64,000 nt of DNA from Afipia carboxidovorans OM5 (GTDB lineage: Bacteria; Pseudomonadota; Alphaproteobacteria; Rhizobiales; Xanthobacteraceae). A program made the position numbers and the translations under genes. Location of the stretch: assembly GCF_000218565.1 (NCBI RefSeq), contig NC_015684.1:3531749-3595748 (forward strand), read 5' to 3'. The notes under the pieces are model-generated. The model did no database searches. It worked only from the letters and a program-made list of their open reading frames with translations, and was not told the DNA's origin. Shown here piece by piece: positions 49,254 to 58,164 of this stretch (position 1 is its first letter; every line of letters starts with the position of its first letter).

Positions 49254-50339
49254 ATGTCCTCTGCCGCCGGTCCCTCCGCTCCGATCATCGTCACTGGCGG
49301 TGCCGGATTCATCGGCTCCAACTTCATCCGTTGCTGGATCGCGAACGAGCCCACCGCCGTCATCAATCTCGACAAGCTGACCTATGCGGGAAATCTCGAA
49401 AACCTCAGCGACCTGCCGGGTGAACGTCTCGAATTCGTACATGGTGATATCTGCGACAGCGCGCTCGTCAAAGGTCTGCTCGCACGCCGCCGCCCGCGCG
49501 CGATCATTCATTTTGCCGCGGAATCCCATGTCGACCGATCCATTCACGGCCCGGACGCTTTCATCACCACCAATGTCGTCGGCACCTCGTGCCTTCTGGA
49601 ATGCACGCGCGATTACTGGCAGCGCCTGCCCGCCGACGAGCAGGCCGCATTCCGCTTCATTCACGTCTCCACTGACGAGGTCTACGGCATGCTGACGCCG
49701 GAGGAGCCGGCGTTTACCGAGCAGCATCCGTTCCGGCCGAACAGCCCCTATGCCGCGTCGAAAGCCGCATCCGACCATATCGCCCGCGCCTGGCACCACA
49801 CTTACGGGCTGCCGGTCATCACCACCAACTGCTCGAACAATTACGGGCCCTATCAGTTTCCCGAGAAGCTGATCCCGCTGATGATCCACAACGCCCTCGC
49901 CGGCAAGCCGTTGCCGGTCTATGGCGACGGCCTTCAGGTGCGCGACTGGCTTCATGTCGAAGACCATTGCGACGCCATCCGCAGCACGCTCGCTACGGGC
50001 CGTCTCGGCGAGACCTACAACATCGGCGGCAATAGCGAGAAGCCGAACATTGCGGTCGTGCAGACAATCTGCGACCTCTTGGATGCGGAGCGCCCGCGCG
50101 CCGACGGGAAATCCTATCGCACGCAGATCGCGTTCGTCACCGACAGGCCCGGTCACGACCGCCGTTACGCGATCGACTCCACAAAAATTCAAAGTGAGCT
50201 CGGCTGGACGCCGCGCGAGACGTTTGAGTCCGGCCTGCGCAAGACCGTCCGCTGGTATCTCGCCAATCAGGTCTGGACTGAGCGCGTGATCTCCGGCGCC
50301 TATCGCGACTGGATTGAAAAGAACTACGCCGCACGATGA
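49254..50339 (+). CDS. rfbB: dTDP-glucose 4,6-dehydratase RfbB
   Basis: A 361-residue extended SDR that makes dTDP-4-keto-6-deoxyglucose, step two of dTDP-rhamnose synthesis. The NAD site VTGGAGFIGSNF is at about 13-24. The catalytic HVSTDEVYG with the Thr-Asp-Glu triad and YAASKAASDH with Tyr-x3-Lys are intact. The NYGPYQFPEKLIPL segment is the sugar nucleotide site. The stop overlaps the rfbD start (ATGA). Length is normal. Confidence 0.97.
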   Translation: MSSAAGPSAPIIVTGGAGFIGSNFIRCWIANEPTAVINLDKLTYAGNLENLSDLPGERLEFVHGDICDSALVKGLLARRRPRAIIHFAAESHVDRSIHGPDAFITTNVVGTSCLLECTRDYWQRLPADEQAAFRFIHVSTDEVYGMLTPEEPAFTEQHPFRPNSPYAASKAASDHIARAWHHTYGLPVITTNCSNNYGPYQFPEKLIPLMIHNALAGKPLPVYGDGLQVRDWLHVEDHCDAIRSTLATGRLGETYNIGGNSEKPNIAVVQTICDLLDAERPRADGKSYRTQIAFVTDRPGHDRRYAIDSTKIQSELGWTPRETFESGLRKTVRWYLANQVWTERVISGAYRDWIEKNYAAR

Positions 50340-51247
50340 ACGAGCCACGCATCCTTCTTCTCGGTGCGGGCGGCCAAGTTGGAGCCGCGCTGCAGTCGCG
50401 CCTTGCATCGCAAGGGCAACTCACCGCCCACGACCGCACGAGCTGCGATCTTGGCGACCTCGATCGATTGCGGGACGCCGTGCGGGCGGCGCGGCCGAAT
50501 CTTATCGTCAATGCCGCGGCCTATACCGCCGTCGACAAGGCCGAGACGGAAACCGCGCTCTGCGAGCGCATCAACGCCGATGCGCCGCGCATCCTCGCCG
50601 AGGAAGCGCGCGCCACAGGCGCATGGCTCATTCATTATTCGACCGACTATGTGTTCGACGGCACCAAGCCTACCGCCTACACCGAGAACGATGCGACGGC
50701 ACCACTCAATGTTTACGGCCGCACCAAGCTCGCAGGCGACCGCGCGATCATGGACACGGCGACCGACTTCACCATCCTGCGCGTCAGTTGGGTCTATGGG
50801 GTGCGCGGGCGCAATTTTGCCAACACCATTCTGCGGCTTGCCGCCGAGAAGGATGAGTTGCGCATCGTGGCGGATCAGTTCGGCGCACCGACTTCGGCCG
50901 ATCTGATTGCCGATACCACGGCCGGGATCGTCCGACAGCACATCTTCACGAAAGATCCTGCCAAAGCCGCCGCAGCACGGGGGCTTTTCAACCTCGCACC
51001 CGCCGGCCGCGCGACATGGCACAGCTACGCGCTTGCCCTTGTGCGCGAGGCCAGACGCCAGGGCCGGCCGCTGAAGCTCTCTGAAGAAAATATCCTTCCG
51101 ATTCCGGCCGCGCAGTATCCGACCCCGGCGAAACGCCCGCAGAATTCCATGCTCGACACCGGCAAGATCCGCCGCCTACTCGGCCATGATTTGCCCGACT
51201 GGCAGCAGCCGCTCAAGGATTTCATTGCCCATTCACATCCGGCGTGA
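50336..51247 (+). CDS. rfbD: dTDP-4-dehydrorhamnose reductase RfbD
   Basis: A 303-residue SDR for the last step of dTDP-L-rhamnose synthesis. The NADPH site ILLLGAGGQVGAAL is at the N-terminus, the STDYVFDGTK segment carries the catalytic Thr/Ser, and YGRTKLAGD carries Tyr-x3-Lys. It overlaps rfbB by 4 nt and is followed by rfbA after 13 nt. Confidence 0.96.
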   Translation: MNEPRILLLGAGGQVGAALQSRLASQGQLTAHDRTSCDLGDLDRLRDAVRAARPNLIVNAAAYTAVDKAETETALCERINADAPRILAEEARATGAWLIHYSTDYVFDGTKPTAYTENDATAPLNVYGRTKLAGDRAIMDTATDFTILRVSWVYGVRGRNFANTILRLAAEKDELRIVADQFGAPTSADLIADTTAGIVRQHIFTKDPAKAAAARGLFNLAPAGRATWHSYALALVREARRQGRPLKLSEENILPIPAAQYPTPAKRPQNSMLDTGKIRRLLGHDLPDWQQPLKDFIAHSHPA

Positions 51248-51260
51248 GAAACGAGGTGAC

Positions 51261-52154
51261 ATGACCTCCAAACGCAATCGCAAAGGCATTGTTCTCGCAG
51301 GCGGCTCGGGCACCCGGCTGCATCCTGCGACTATTGCCGTCAGCAAGCAGTTACTGCCGGTTTTCGACAAGCCGATGATCTACTATCCGTTGAGCGTGCT
51401 AATGCTCGCGGGCATCCGCGAAGTTCTGATCATCTCGACGCCGCAGGATACGCCGCGCTTCATCCAGCTGCTCGGCGACGGCTCGAAATGGGGCATGCAG
51501 CTCGACTATGCCGTGCAGGAGAAGCCGGAGGGCCTCGCCCAGGCGCTCACCATCGGCGCGCCGTTCATCAGCAATGACGATGTCGCGCTCGTTCTCGGCG
51601 ACAACATCTTTCACGGCCACGGCCTGCTGTCGCATCTCAAGGAAGCGTCCACGCGCGAGCAGGGTGCGACTGTATTCGCCTATCGCGTCGACGATCCCGA
51701 ACGTTACGGCGTGATCGAATTCGACGAGCAACACCGCGCACGCTCGATCGAGGAAAAGCCGAAGGCGCCGAAATCGCGCTTTGCGGTCACCGGCCTTTAT
51801 TTCTACGATAACACCGCGATCGACTATGCGCGTTCGATCAAGCCATCCGCCCGTGGCGAGCTCGAGATCACCGACGTCAACCGCTGCTATCTGGAGAAAG
51901 GCGCGCTCAACGTTGCGGTGCTCGGCCGCGGCTTTGCGTGGCTCGATACCGGCACGCATGAATCGCTTCTGGAGGCGAGCCAGTTCGTGGCCACGCTCGA
52001 ACACCGTCAGGGCATGAAGGTCGCCTGTCTGGAAGAGATCGCCTACAATCAGAAATGGATCAGCGCCGCGGAACTCGATGCGCAGGCAACGGCGCTCGGC
52101 AAGACTGCCTATGGCCACTACCTGAAATCGCTGCTGGATGGAGATTTCGCATGA
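51261..52154 (+). CDS. rfbA: Glucose-1-phosphate thymidylyltransferase RfbA
   Basis: A 297-residue nucleotidyltransferase that makes dTDP-glucose, the first step of the pathway. The KGIVLAGGSGTRLHPAT motif is the nucleotide-binding loop. DKPMIYYPLSVLMLAGIRE and LVLGDNIFHGHGL are family signatures. A good ribosome site (GAGGTGAC) precedes the ATG at 51261, and the open frame before it is not used. It overlaps rfbC by 4 nt. Confidence 0.97.
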   Translation: MTSKRNRKGIVLAGGSGTRLHPATIAVSKQLLPVFDKPMIYYPLSVLMLAGIREVLIISTPQDTPRFIQLLGDGSKWGMQLDYAVQEKPEGLAQALTIGAPFISNDDVALVLGDNIFHGHGLLSHLKEASTREQGATVFAYRVDDPERYGVIEFDEQHRARSIEEKPKAPKSRFAVTGLYFYDNTAIDYARSIKPSARGELEITDVNRCYLEKGALNVAVLGRGFAWLDTGTHESLLEASQFVATLEHRQGMKVACLEEIAYNQKWISAAELDAQATALGKTAYGHYLKSLLDGDFA

Positions 52155-52696
52155 CGGCCGCAGCGGCAACACTCGATGGCGTCGTGGTGATCGAGCCGCA
52201 GGTATTCACCGACGCGCGTGGTTATTTTTTCGAGAGCTTCAACGCCGAGCGCTTCCGTGAACGCGTAGCCAGAGACGTGACCTTCGTGCAGGACAATCAG
52301 TCCCTGTCGCGCAAGGGCGTGGTGCGCGGCCTGCACTATCAGATCGCGCCGAAGGCTCAAGGCAAGCTGGTGCGGGCGCTGGCAGGCGAGATTTTCGACG
52401 TCGCCGTCGATATCCGGAAAGGCTCGAAGCAATTCGGCCAATGGTTCGGCACCATCCTCAGCGCGGAAAACAAGAAGCAGCTCTGGGTGCCGGAAGGATA
52501 TGCCCACGGCTTTCAGGTGCTGAGCGAGACCGCCGAGGTGCTCTACAAGACCACCGACTTCTGGTCGGCCGCGCATGAGCGCGCCATCCGCTGGGACGAC
52601 CCGACGCTTGCGATCGACTGGCCGCTCAAGGAGGGTTGCATCGTGTCGGGGAAAGACGGCGAAGCGCCGCTTCTTGCTGACGCGACGCTGTTCTGA
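52151..52696 (+). CDS. rfbC: dTDP-4-dehydrorhamnose 3,5-epimerase RfbC
   Basis: A 181-residue cupin epimerase. RGYFFESFNAERF, QDNQSLSRKGVVRGLHYQ (catalytic His in GLHYQ) and WVPEGYAHGFQVLSE are the conserved blocks. The ATG at 52151 overlaps the rfbA stop. The gene order B-D-A-C completes the dTDP-L-rhamnose pathway in one operon, for O-antigen or another rhamnose-containing polymer. Confidence 0.97.
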   Translation: MTAAAATLDGVVVIEPQVFTDARGYFFESFNAERFRERVARDVTFVQDNQSLSRKGVVRGLHYQIAPKAQGKLVRALAGEIFDVAVDIRKGSKQFGQWFGTILSAENKKQLWVPEGYAHGFQVLSETAEVLYKTTDFWSAAHERAIRWDDPTLAIDWPLKEGCIVSGKDGEAPLLADATLF

Positions 52697-52726
52697 GCGC
52701 ACGCTTTGGCAGCCGCAATTTCGACA

Positions 52727-52804
52727 CGTCATTGCCGGGCTTGACCCGGCAATCCATCCACTTTTTTAAAGATGGATGCGCGGATCAAGTCCGCGCATGA
52801 CGAC
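52727..52804. repeat. Intergenic repeat, family B (diverged copy)
   Basis: It begins CGTCATTGCCGGGCTTGACC and ends CAAGTCCGCGCATGACGA. The outer parts match the family B ends at 8411 and 12591. The centre differs (CCATCCACTTTTTTAAAGATGG, an internal inverted repeat). It lies just after rfbC. Confidence 0.7.
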
Positions 52805-52856
52805 GGATGATTTCTCGCGTTAATGAACGCTCCCAAGCGGGACACACCGACATATT

Positions 52857-52884
52857 AAAACGGCGGGCTAAGGCCCGCCGTTTT
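52857..52884. terminator. Bidirectional terminator between rfbC and the sulfurtransferase gene
   Basis: AAAACGGCGGGC (52857-52868) / GCCCGCCGTTTT (52873-52884), a perfect 12-bp stem with a 4-nt loop and A/T runs on both sides. It serves the convergent genes on each side. Confidence 0.9.
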
Positions 52885-52908
52885 CGTTGCTGCGATGATT
52901 CCGGCGCG

Positions 52909-53772
52909 TTACTTGCCGAGCCACACCGTGCCGGTTTTGTTGGTGACCGGCACGCCGACCGCGTTGCCGTACTCGGTCCACGAACCGTCATAGTTACGGA
53001 CCTCGTAGCCGAGAATGCGCTTCAGCGCGAACCACGAGTGGCTCGAGCGCTCGCCGATGCGGCAATAGGTGATCACCGGCTTGGAGCCATCGACGCCCTT
53101 GTCGGCATAGATCTTGCGGATTTCATCGACCGGCTTGAAGGTGCCGTCATCGTTGACGATGGTGCCCCACGGCACGTTCTCCGCGCCCGGAATATGACCG
53201 GCGCGGATCGACAACTCCTTGACGCCTTCCGGCGCGAAAATCTTGCCGAGATATTCGTCGGGCGAGCGGATATCGATCAGCTTGCCGGCGACGCGGCCTT
53301 CGACGACATCGAGCACGTTGGAGAGCCGCGCGCGCAGCTTCTCGTTGCGCTCACTGAGCGTGATCTGCGAGGCAGCGAACGACGGCACATCCGCCGTCAC
53401 CGGCAGCTTGCGGGCTTCCCACAGCTTGCGGCCGCCATCGAGCAGCTTGACCTGCGCACCGAGCCCATAGACGTCGAGCACCCACGCGCCCCAGGCCGCG
53501 AACCAGTTGTTGTGGTCGCCATAGATAACGATGGTGGTGTCGGCCTCGACGCCCGCCTTGCGCAGCGTCGCCTGCAGCTTCTCGCGCGAAGCGATATCCC
53601 GGTTCACCGTGTCGACGAGATCGACGTGCCAGTCGAGATTGACCGCGCCCGGAATGTGCGCGCTGGCATAGACGCCGGGATCGACGCTGACTTCGAAAAT
53701 CCGCACCTTCGGATTGTTCAGATTGTCCTTGACCCAATCGGCCGTGACGAGAGGAGAATTTGCATTTGCCAT
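52909..53772 (-). CDS. sseA: Sulfurtransferase, 3-mercaptopyruvate/thiosulfate type
   Basis: A 287-residue protein with two rhodanese domains (about 7-120 and 155-280). The catalytic cysteine is C237 in the active loop CRIGERSSH, where the loop resembles thiosulfate sulfurtransferases (CRxGxR) more than the CGSGVTA of enterobacterial SseA. LDWHVDLVD and GHIPGAENVPW are the usual domain segments. The ATG at 53772 has AAGGG 8 nt upstream; the frame is open to 53817. It follows cysI by 79 bp on the same strand and is probably in the cysJ-cysI operon. Confidence 0.88.
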   Translation of the reverse strand: MANANSPLVTADWVKDNLNNPKVRIFEVSVDPGVYASAHIPGAVNLDWHVDLVDTVNRDIASREKLQATLRKAGVEADTTIVIYGDHNNWFAAWGAWVLDVYGLGAQVKLLDGGRKLWEARKLPVTADVPSFAASQITLSERNEKLRARLSNVLDVVEGRVAGKLIDIRSPDEYLGKIFAPEGVKELSIRAGHIPGAENVPWGTIVNDDGTFKPVDEIRKIYADKGVDGSKPVITYCRIGERSSHSWFALKRILGYEVRNYDGSWTEYGNAVGVPVTNKTGTVWLGK

Positions 53773-53851
53773 ATCGTACCCTTCTTTCAGTTGAGAGGCG
53801 GAGATCCGCGGTCGCATGGTGCGGCGACGGCCACTCCGCGGTGCTTGAAAA

Positions 53852-55600
53852 TCAATCGTTGAAGTAACGGCCCTCCTTCACTTCCGCGACGTAACCGGCG
53901 CGGATGGCGAAGTCGCCGAAATGCTCGCCCGGCGTGCGCTCCCGCGCGAAATGGCCGAGCACCTTGTCGAGCGCGTCGAGGATGGCGCTCTCGCCGACAT
54001 TTTCGAGATACATCTTGTTGAGGCGCTCGCCGTGAAAGCCGCCGCCGAGATAGAGATTGTATTTGCCCGGCGCACGGCCGGTCAGCGCGATCTCGGCAAC
54101 GTAGGGCCGCGCGCAGCCGTTCGGGCATCCGGTCATGCGGATGGTGATCGGCTCGTCCGTCAGACCATATCGTTCGAGCAGCGGCTCGATCTTGCTGATG
54201 AGATCAGGCAGATAGCGCTCGCTCTCGGCCATCGCGAGGCCGCAGGTCGGCAGCGCGACGCAGGCCATCGAGTTGAGCCGCAACTGGCTCCGCGTCTCGA
54301 ACGCATCGAGGCCATATTCCTTCATCACCTCCTCGATCGCCGGGCGGTCTTCCGGGGCGATGTCGGCGATGATGAGATTCTGGTTCGGCGTGATACGGAA
54401 ATGGCCCTTGTGAACGCGGGCAATCTCGCGCAGGCCGTCCATCAGCGGCTGGCCGGGATGGTTGATCACGCGCCCGTTCTGGATGAACAGCGTGCAATGC
54501 CAGTGGCCGTCCTCGCCCTTGACCCAGCCAAGCGGATCGCTGTTCGAGGTGAAGGTGTAGAGCGCCGCCGGTGCGAGTTCGAAGCCGAGCCGGCGTTCGA
54601 TCTCGGCCTTGATCCAGTCGAGACCCTTGTCGTCGATGGTGTACTTGAAGCGCGCATGGAGGCGATCGACACGGTCGCCATAGTCGCGCTGCACCGACAT
54701 CACCGCATCGATGGTCTGGAACAATTTGTCGACACCAACATAGCCGATCACGCTCGCAAGACGCGGATAGGTTTTCGGCGCCTGATCGGTGCGACCGAGC
54801 CCGCCACCGATCGCGACGTTAAAGCCTGCAAGCTTGCCGCGCTTGACGATAGCAATGAAGCCGAGATCCTGCGCGTAGACGTCGATGTCGTTGGAGGGCG
54901 GCACCGCAAAGCCGATCTTGAATTTGCGCGGCATGTAGGTGCGGCCGTAGAACGGCTCCTCGCTGCCGTCCGGCGCCGACTTCACGGTCGAGGGATCGCG
55001 CTCCTCCTCGTACCAGATTTCGCGATAGGCGCCGGTGCGATGCAGCGCATGCTCGCTCGCCTGCTTGGCCAGCGCATAGACGTCGGCGTGCACCTTCGAG
55101 ACCAGCGGATTGACGGTCGCCATCACGCCGCGGGTGTCGTCGCCGCAGGCGGCCTTGGTGTCGAGCACCACCTCGCGCAGCCCCTGCAGCGCGGGACGCA
55201 GGTGATGCTTGAGGACGCGATGAAGCTGGAAGGTCTGCCGCGTCGTCAGCCGCAGCGTGTTGCCCGCATAGGCGCGGCCGAGCTCGTCAAGCTTGAGCCA
55301 CTGGCTCGTGCTGCAAACGCCGCCCGGCAACCGCACGCGCGCCATGAAGGAGTAAGCCGCTTCCAGCTTCTGGCGGCGGCGTTCGTCGCGGATGTCGCGG
55401 TCATCCTGCTGATAGATGCCGTGAAACTTCATCAGCTTGTTGTCGCTCGGATCGACCGCGAGCGTGATCGGATCGGCGAGGCTCTGCGCGATGGTGCCGC
55501 GAAGCTGATCGCTGTTGGCCTTCAGCGTCTCGTCCGGGCCGAGTTTGTCGAGCGGCTGGGAGACATCGCGGCTGCGATCGACCTTGACTTTCAAATCCAT
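53852..55600 (-). CDS. cysI: Sulfite reductase hemoprotein, beta component
   Basis: A 582-residue nitrite/sulfite reductase. The 4Fe-4S/siroheme ligands are CVALPTC (about 445-451) and GCPNGCARP (about 490-495). FMARVRLPGGVCSTSQW, LRLTTRQTFQLHRV and the GGGLGRTD segment are typical of CysI. It reduces sulfite to sulfide with electrons from CysJ. The N-terminal DETLKANSDQLRGTIAQSLAD resembles CysI. The start is 12 nt downstream of the cysJ stop. Confidence 0.95.
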   Translation of the reverse strand: MDLKVKVDRSRDVSQPLDKLGPDETLKANSDQLRGTIAQSLADPITLAVDPSDNKLMKFHGIYQQDDRDIRDERRRQKLEAAYSFMARVRLPGGVCSTSQWLKLDELGRAYAGNTLRLTTRQTFQLHRVLKHHLRPALQGLREVVLDTKAACGDDTRGVMATVNPLVSKVHADVYALAKQASEHALHRTGAYREIWYEEERDPSTVKSAPDGSEEPFYGRTYMPRKFKIGFAVPPSNDIDVYAQDLGFIAIVKRGKLAGFNVAIGGGLGRTDQAPKTYPRLASVIGYVGVDKLFQTIDAVMSVQRDYGDRVDRLHARFKYTIDDKGLDWIKAEIERRLGFELAPAALYTFTSNSDPLGWVKGEDGHWHCTLFIQNGRVINHPGQPLMDGLREIARVHKGHFRITPNQNLIIADIAPEDRPAIEEVMKEYGLDAFETRSQLRLNSMACVALPTCGLAMAESERYLPDLISKIEPLLERYGLTDEPITIRMTGCPNGCARPYVAEIALTGRAPGKYNLYLGGGFHGERLNKMYLENVGESAILDALDKVLGHFARERTPGEHFGDFAIRAGYVAEVKEGRYFND

Positions 55601-55612
55601 AACATCGTGCCC

Positions 55613-57448
55613 TTAGTAAACATCGAGCAGATAGCGGCGGTCGCGCTGCAGCGATGCGAGATAGTCCTTCGCGGCCTCATCGCTCAGCCCGCCATGCGTC
55701 TCGACGATATTGGCCAGTGCGCCGTGCACGTCGGGCGCCATCCGCGCGGCATCGCCGCAGACATAGAGATGCGCGCCCTCTTCGAGCCAGGCGGAGATGT
55801 CGCGGCCCTGCGCACGCAGGCGATCCTGCACATAGACCTTGTCGGCGCCGTCGCGCGAGAAGGCGATATCCATCCGGCTCAGCACGCCGCTCTTCAACAG
55901 CCCCTGCCACTCGACCTGATACAGAAAGTCGCTGCGGAAGTTGCGCTCGCCGAAGAACAGCCAGGAACGGCCGCTCGCGCCTTCCACCTCACGCTGCTGC
56001 ATGAAGGCGCGATAGGGCGCAACGCCCGTGCCGGCGCCGATCATGATGATCGGCACGTCGTTCGTGGGCAGATGGAAATGCGCGCTCGGCTGGATATAGA
56101 CCGGCAGCGTCGCATCCTCATCCGTGAGCGAGGCAAGATAGCCCGAGGCGACACCGGCGCGCGGCACATCGTGCAGATCGTAACGCACGGTGCTGACGGT
56201 GAGATGGACCTCATCGGGTGCGGCCGCGAGGCTCGAGGCAATCGAATAAAGCCGGGGCTGCAGCGGACGCAGACCCGCCAGCAGCGACGCCGGCTCGATC
56301 CCCGGCGCCGGGAAGCGCGTCACGATATCGAGGACATGATGCGTGTTGAGGAACGCGGTGCGCGCCGCACCCTCCTCCGGGCTCGCAAGCCGCTTCAGTT
56401 CGGCGGCGCCGGTGACGGACGCCCAATGCTCGATAAAGCGCGGCGTCGCGGCGGTGATCTCGAAGGCGCGATTGAGTGCATCCTGCAGCGAGAGCGTTTG
56501 CTGCTTCACCGTCACCGATGCATTCGGATCGAGCTTGAGCTGTTCGATGAGTGCCGCGACCACGGCGGAATCGTTGCGCGGCACGACGCCGAGCGCATCG
56601 CCCGGCTGATACGACAGGCCGGAGCCTTCCAGCGACAATTCGATATGCCGCGTCTCCTTGGAGGAGCCGCGCCCCGTCAGCACGATGTTGTCGATCACGC
56701 GCGCGGGGAACGGGTTCTTCTTGTCGAAGGCGCTGACGGCGACAGGCACGGCACCCGATGCAACAGCTACGGCTGCGGTAGCCGGGGTCGCAGCCGCTTG
56801 TGATGGCGCAAGGCGGCTCAGCATATCCGCATGCCAGGCGGCCGCGGGCTCCTCATAATCGACATCGCAATCGACGCGATCGGCAATGCGCTGCGCGCCC
56901 AGCTCCTCAAACCTGCGATCGATGCGCTTGCCCGCCTCGCAATATTTCTCGTACGTCGAATCGCCAAGCGCCAATACCGCGAAGCGCAGGTTCGGCAACT
57001 TCGGCGCCTTGCGGCTTTCCAGAAACTCGAAGAAGGCGACACCCGCCTGCGGCGGATCGCCTTCGCCATGGGTCGCGGTGACGACGATGAGGTCCTGCTC
57101 GTCCTTGAGGCCGCGCACCTTGTAGTCGGCCATGTTGGTGGCGCGGGCATCGATGCCCTGCGTCCTGGCGGCATCGGCAAGCGCCTTGGCGAGCGCCGCG
57201 CTGTTGCCGGTCTCGCTTGCGTAAAGAACGTTGAGCGTGCGGGTCGCAAGCGCAACGGGTGCCGCTGCCGCGACCGGCGGCGCGAGATTCGTCGCGGCCG
57301 CATTCGTACCAAGCCGGAACGCATCGCCAAGTCCGGAGAAGTAACCGCTGATCCACGTCACCTGCTCGGGCGACAGCGTCGCGGCGAGCGATCTGACATG
57401 CTGCCATTGATCTTCGGAGAGGCCTGGGCCCGGAAACATCTTTGTCAT
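55613..57448 (-). CDS. cysJ: Sulfite reductase flavoprotein, alpha component
   Basis: A 611-residue diflavin reductase. An N-terminal flavodoxin domain (about 68-210; LNVLYASETGNSAALAKAL, then TATHGEGDPPQAG) is joined to a ferredoxin-NADP reductase module with the FAD part (LEGSGLSYQPGDALGVVPRN, then RLYSIASSL) and the NADP part (IMIGAGTGVAPYRAFMQQRE, then LYVCGDAARMAPDVHGAL). It transfers electrons from NADPH through FAD and FMN to CysI. It is the first gene of the cysJ-cysI-sseA unit. Confidence 0.95.
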   Translation of the reverse strand: MTKMFPGPGLSEDQWQHVRSLAATLSPEQVTWISGYFSGLGDAFRLGTNAAATNLAPPVAAAAPVALATRTLNVLYASETGNSAALAKALADAARTQGIDARATNMADYKVRGLKDEQDLIVVTATHGEGDPPQAGVAFFEFLESRKAPKLPNLRFAVLALGDSTYEKYCEAGKRIDRRFEELGAQRIADRVDCDVDYEEPAAAWHADMLSRLAPSQAAATPATAAVAVASGAVPVAVSAFDKKNPFPARVIDNIVLTGRGSSKETRHIELSLEGSGLSYQPGDALGVVPRNDSAVVAALIEQLKLDPNASVTVKQQTLSLQDALNRAFEITAATPRFIEHWASVTGAAELKRLASPEEGAARTAFLNTHHVLDIVTRFPAPGIEPASLLAGLRPLQPRLYSIASSLAAAPDEVHLTVSTVRYDLHDVPRAGVASGYLASLTDEDATLPVYIQPSAHFHLPTNDVPIIMIGAGTGVAPYRAFMQQREVEGASGRSWLFFGERNFRSDFLYQVEWQGLLKSGVLSRMDIAFSRDGADKVYVQDRLRAQGRDISAWLEEGAHLYVCGDAARMAPDVHGALANIVETHGGLSDEAAKDYLASLQRDRRYLLDVY

Positions 57449-58099
57449 CGCAATCCTGCTCTTCGTGCAGCACGAACCCTACGGGCTCGCAGATTCTCTC
57501 TCGTCAAAAGCGGCTGCGCGACGTGGCCGTCACTGCGCAATCTGGTGAGAGACAAGTCGTTTTGCTACGTTGTATGCCGCTGTGCAAATGTGCGAGGCGA
57601 TATAATCCGCAGCAACGAACACACGGAAAAATGCGCGAGAGAACGCTCTTTTGCTTTCCCGCGCGCACGCGAAACATCCTCACTGCGACGCGATCACGAT
57701 CCGGAATATCTTTCTGCGCGCATGCGCGATTGACGCGTCAGCCACGTGGAAAAATTTTTTTTGATTGCACGCGCGCAAGGGCGCGTTCGGTCCGTTTTCC
57801 GGAACTTGCGCGCACGCACTCCGAACAGAGAGGCCAGCCAACCCCTCGACAGACCGCCGCGTCGGTCGGGACGTAAGACGGAGAGGCGGCCGGGTGTGGT
57901 GAGCCTTTCGAGCGGCGGCCCTGGGGCGGGCGCGAGCCTTCCCGCGGAAGCCTCCGACAGGGTCCCGTCATGACCCCGGCATCCCCGGACCACGACCAAA
58001 GCCCAATGCCTCGCCTACGGGTAACTACTACCTATGGCCCCCCTGCCCGGCCGGTAACCATGCGGGTATAAATTACCCCCTCCAGACACCAAAAAGCCT
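57449..58099. other. Non-coding region of about 650 bp between cysJ and the histidine kinase
   Basis: No convincing protein gene. It contains alternating purine-pyrimidine DNA (GCGCGCATGCGCG, 57717-57729), the palindrome TGACGCGTCA (57731-57740), an A/T homopolymer run (AAAAATTTTTTTT, 57750-57762) and a GC-rich block at 57840-57965 that can fold. A 33-codon frame at 57970-58071 ends in TAA and has no ribosome site of note. TATAAAT is at 58067-58073. Frames at 57694-57999 (minus) and 57746-57973 (plus) are Arg/Pro-rich and look like GC-rich noise. Confidence 0.5.
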
Positions 58100-58124
58100 G
58101 GAACGAACCGGCTACCCCGATGTT
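58100..58124 (+). promoter_or_regulatory. Possible EcfG-type (general stress) promoter of the histidine kinase
   Basis: GGAAC (58100-58104), 16 nt, then TGTT (58121-58124). The consensus for EcfG in alphaproteobacteria is GGAAC, 16-17 nt, cGTT, so the -10 has one change. It lies 40 nt before the kinase start. A chance match is possible. Confidence 0.35.
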
Positions 58125-58164
58125 AGTGAGCATTGGCGCGGCCTGAGCCCGCTCTTGAGGGATC

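Noticed and set aside
57694..57999. Minus-strand 101-codon Arg-rich frame in the kinase upstream region
   Set aside because: Its composition is what GC-rich non-coding DNA gives, and there is no start context or motif.
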